Shown piece by piece: positions 4,940-7,321 of a DNA stretch of 7,321 nt. Source of the stretch: Alphaproteobacteria bacterium (GTDB lineage: Bacteria; Pseudomonadota; Alphaproteobacteria; UBA8366; GCA-2717185); the NCBI GenBank assembly GCA_016764135.1, contig JAESSL010000449.1:1-7321 (forward strand), in the 5' to 3' direction. Every line of letters starts with the position of its first letter. The first letter of the stretch is position 1. The notes beneath the pieces were generated by a model, which saw nothing but the letters and a program-made list of their open reading frames with translations, ran no database searches and had not been told where the DNA came from. Both the position numbers and the translations under genes were made by a program.

Positions 4940-7207
4940 ATGAACAATTCTGAAATCCCCGTCGTCAAAGATATTGTTCTGGTCGGCGGCGGCCATAGTC
5001 ATGTCGCCGTCCTGAAACGCTTTGGCATGAACCCGGCGCCCGGTATTCGGATCACGCTGATTTGCCGGGACATCCACACGCCCTATTCCGGCATGTTGCC
5101 CGGCTTCGTCGCGGGTCATTACGACTATGATGACGCGCATATAGATCTGGGCGCATTGGCGCGGTTTGCGGGCGGCCGGTTTTATCACAACGCCGTCACA
5201 GGTCTGGACCTCGTGAATCGCAAAGTCCTTTGCGATGGTCGACCCGACGTCCCCTACGAATTATTATCCATCAATATTGGATCGGCGCCCCATATGGCCA
5301 ATGTGCCGGGCGCCGCAGAGACCGTCACGCCCGTCAAACCGATCAACCAGTTTCTCGACAAGTGGAATGCCCTGCGAACGCGCGCGACGGCGCAGGACGG
5401 GCCCTTGCGGATTGCGGTCGTCGGCGCCGGCGCCGGGGGCGTTGAACTCCTGCCCGCCATTCAGTTTCGACTAAAAAAACTCCGTACGGACGCAGGCTTT
5501 ACCGGCCCGGACATCGAATACCATTTATTCACCGATACCCCGGATATCCTGCCGACCCATGATGACCGGGTGCGCGCGACCTTTCGCAAGGTGCTCGACC
5601 AGCGCAACGTCACGCTTCATACCGGTCATGCGGTCCGTGAAATTTCATCCGGGCGTCTGGTCACCGATGACGGTCAATCATTTGAGACCGACGAAATCCT
5701 CTGGGTCACCGCGGCGGGCGCGGCGCCCTGGCTGGCGCAGACCGGGCTGGCGCTGGACGATCAGGGCTTCATCGCCGTTTCGGACAGTTTGCAATCCATC
5801 TCCCACCCCGAGGTGTTCGCGGCGGGCGACATTGCGGCGGTCAAAAACCATCCACGGCCAAAATCAGGCGTCTTCGCGGTCCGGCAAGGGCCACCGCTGG
5901 CCGAAAACCTTCGCCGGTTGGCGTTGGGACAAACGCCAAAACCCTTTACGCCGCAAAAACAGTTCCTCGGTCTGATCACGACCGGCGACAAATACGCCGT
6001 GGCCTCACGCGGAACATGGAGCGTCAAAGGACGGCTGGTCTGGATGTGGAAGGACTGGATCGACCGACGGTTCATGAAGAAGTTCAACGATCTTCCCGAT
6101 ATGATCGAGGCGACAAAAACCAAACTGCCGCCCGGACTGGCCAATGCGGATGTCGTGAAGGAAATTTCCGCCATCGCCATGCGCTGCGGCGGGTGCGGCG
6201 CCAAGGTCGGCGCAACGGTGCTGGGCCGCGCGCTCAACACCCTGACCCCGGTCCCCCGTCCGGATGTGCTGATTGGTCTGCACGAACCGGACGACGCCGC
6301 TGTCGTCGAAATTCCGCCGGGCAAAGTCGTGGTCCAGACAGTCGACTCGTTCCGCGCGATGATCGACGACCCGTACCAGTTTGGTAAAATCGCCGCGAAT
6401 CACAGCCTCGGCGATATTTACGCCATGGGCGCCGAGCCGCAGACCGCGCTGGCCATCGCAACCGTACCGTTCGGACTCGAAGCGAAGGTCGAGGACACGT
6501 TGACGCAAATGATGTCCGGCGCGATGGAAATCTTGAACGATGCGGGCGCCGCGCTGGTTGGCGGTCACACTAGCGAGGGCGCTGAATTGTCGCTTGGATT
6601 CGCCATCAACGGGCTGATCGACCGGGACAAGGTCATGCGCAAGGGCGGCTTGATCCCCGGCGACGTTCTCGTCGTCACCAAACCCATCGGCACCGGAACG
6701 CTGTTCGCCGCAGATATGCGCCACAAGGCGAAAGGACGATGGATCGTCGCCGCGCTGGAATCGATGGTGCAGTCCAACCGGACCGGCGCGGACTGCCTGC
6801 TGGCCCATGACGCGCATGCCTGCACCGACGTGACCGGATTTGGCCTGTTGGGCCATCTGGTGGAAATGGTCCGGGCGTCGGGAGTCGATGTCGACCTCGA
6901 TTTATCCGCCATACCCTATATGGAAGGCGCGGAGGAAACCGTACGCAATGGCATCGTCAGCTCCCTGCAACCACAAAACGTGCGCCTGCGCCGCGCCATC
7001 GCAAATCTGGACGACGCCGCGCAAGATCCTCGCTATCCGTTGATTTTCGATCCGCAGACCGCGGGCGGTCTCTTGGCCAGCATTCCTGAAGCGCGCGCGG
7101 AGGACTGCGTTGCCGCGCTCAAGGCGTTGGGATACGGGCGCAGCGCCATTATCGGACGGGTCAAACCTGAAAGCGACGCGCTGGAACCGATTACGATCCT
7201 GCGCTGA
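4940..7207 (+). CDS. selD: Fusion of FAD-dependent NAD(P)H dehydrogenase-like protein and selenophosphate synthetase (selenide, water dikinase)
   Basis: This 755-residue protein joins a flavoprotein (about 8-385) to SelD (about 410-755). The flavoprotein has an N-terminal FAD-binding VLVGGGHSH (13-21), a second dinucleotide site IAVVGAGAGGVEL (158-170) for NAD(P)H, and the FAD-closing EVFAAGDIAAV (291-301), as in type-2 NADH dehydrogenases. GGGHSH is typical of the family found fused to SelD. The SelD part makes selenophosphate from selenide and ATP. RCGGCGAK (415-422) aligns its second Cys (Cys419) and Lys422 with catalytic Cys17 and Lys20 of the E. coli enzyme. Other marks are metal/ATP residues DDAAV (451-455), TVDSF (467-471), GDIYAMG (491-497), GGHTSEGAE (541-549), TDVTGFGLLGHL (629-640) and DPQTAGG (704-710). 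The active-site residue is Cys (TGC), not selenocysteine. The ATG is 18 bases after the permease stop. The flavin half may reduce a selenium compound for SelD; this is inference. Confidence 0.96.
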   Translation: MNNSEIPVVKDIVLVGGGHSHVAVLKRFGMNPAPGIRITLICRDIHTPYSGMLPGFVAGHYDYDDAHIDLGALARFAGGRFYHNAVTGLDLVNRKVLCDGRPDVPYELLSINIGSAPHMANVPGAAETVTPVKPINQFLDKWNALRTRATAQDGPLRIAVVGAGAGGVELLPAIQFRLKKLRTDAGFTGPDIEYHLFTDTPDILPTHDDRVRATFRKVLDQRNVTLHTGHAVREISSGRLVTDDGQSFETDEILWVTAAGAAPWLAQTGLALDDQGFIAVSDSLQSISHPEVFAAGDIAAVKNHPRPKSGVFAVRQGPPLAENLRRLALGQTPKPFTPQKQFLGLITTGDKYAVASRGTWSVKGRLVWMWKDWIDRRFMKKFNDLPDMIEATKTKLPPGLANADVVKEISAIAMRCGGCGAKVGATVLGRALNTLTPVPRPDVLIGLHEPDDAAVVEIPPGKVVVQTVDSFRAMIDDPYQFGKIAANHSLGDIYAMGAEPQTALAIATVPFGLEAKVEDTLTQMMSGAMEILNDAGAALVGGHTSEGAELSLGFAINGLIDRDKVMRKGGLIPGDVLVVTKPIGTGTLFAADMRHKAKGRWIVAALESMVQSNRTGADCLLAHDAHACTDVTGFGLLGHLVEMVRASGVDVDLDLSAIPYMEGAEETVRNGIVSSLQPQNVRLRRAIANLDDAAQDPRYPLIFDPQTAGGLLASIPEARAEDCVAALKALGYGRSAIIGRVKPESDALEPITILR

Positions 7208-7321
7208 GCGCCTCGATCAGCGTCGCCCACGCTGCACGTTCCATCGCCGGATCAAACAGCCCCGCCCGCGCCCGACACTGGTCGCTCAGGCGCGTCATAA
7301 ACGCAGAATCCGTCTCAGCGC
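7191..7321 (-). CDS. C-terminal end of an unidentified convergent gene, start outside window
   Basis: On the reverse strand one frame is open from the right edge to a TAA at 7193-7191, giving 43 codons. The peptide, ending FDPAMERAAWATLIEALSAGS, is helical and alanine-rich with GC-rich third codon positions like the other genes here, while the other two reverse frames have stops near the edge. That supports a real coding end. If real, it is convergent with selD and overlaps its last 17 bases. The fragment is too short to assign a family; a faint likeness to glycosyltransferase C-termini is not enough to name it. Confidence 0.5.
   Translation of the reverse strand, partial: AETDSAFMTRLSDQCRARAGLFDPAMERAAWATLIEALSAGS

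Noticed and set aside
6244..6265. Selenocysteine (in-frame UGA) in SelD
   Set aside because: The catalytic position near 6194-6196 is a normal TGC Cys codon and the whole frame is open without UGA.
6005..6856. 283-codon minus-strand open frame opposite the SelD part
   Set aside because: It is antisense to a well-conserved SelD domain and its peptide shows no family motifs; long antisense frames are common in GC-rich genes.

Overview
The window looks like chromosomal DNA from a moderately GC-rich Gram-negative bacterium, most likely a member of the Pseudomonadota and plausibly Alphaproteobacteria. The reasons are GC-rich third codon positions, a periplasmic binding protein with a Sec signal peptide ending in AMA, and a type of SelD fusion known from proteobacteria. 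The lineage is inferred from style and gene content; there is no rRNA or other marker to fix it.

Layout: positions 1000 down to 1 (minus strand) encode the N-terminal two thirds of a type-B carboxylesterase that runs off the left edge. A 253-base divergent intergenic region (1001-1253) follows. It holds a good 25-base inverted repeat and an AT-rich promoter-like stretch. From 1254 to 7207 everything lies on the plus strand and is tightly packed: a carboxymuconolactone-decarboxylase-like (CMD) gene broken by a one-base frameshift near 1416-1418, a PhnD-like periplasmic binding protein, a PhnC-like ABC ATPase, a double-length PhnE-like permease, and a 755-residue fusion of an FAD-dependent NAD(P)H-dehydrogenase-like protein to selenophosphate synthetase (SelD). 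The last 131 bases appear to hold the C-terminal end of a convergent minus-strand gene.

The central story is a compact selenium locus. The binding protein, ATPase and permease have the architecture of phosphonate/phosphite importers, but they sit directly upstream of selD. The binding protein also resembles the family that databases name 'putative selenate ABC transporter substrate-binding protein'. The reasonable model is that a selenium oxyanion is captured in the periplasm, imported by the ATPase-permease complex, and reduced to selenide. SelD then activates the selenide with ATP to selenophosphate, the selenium donor for selenocysteine, 2-selenouridine in tRNA, or a selenium-dependent molybdenum cofactor enzyme. 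The flavoprotein half of the fusion may supply the redox step, but its reaction is unknown. No selenium-using gene (selA, selB, selC, mnmH) is visible inside the window, so the end use is open.
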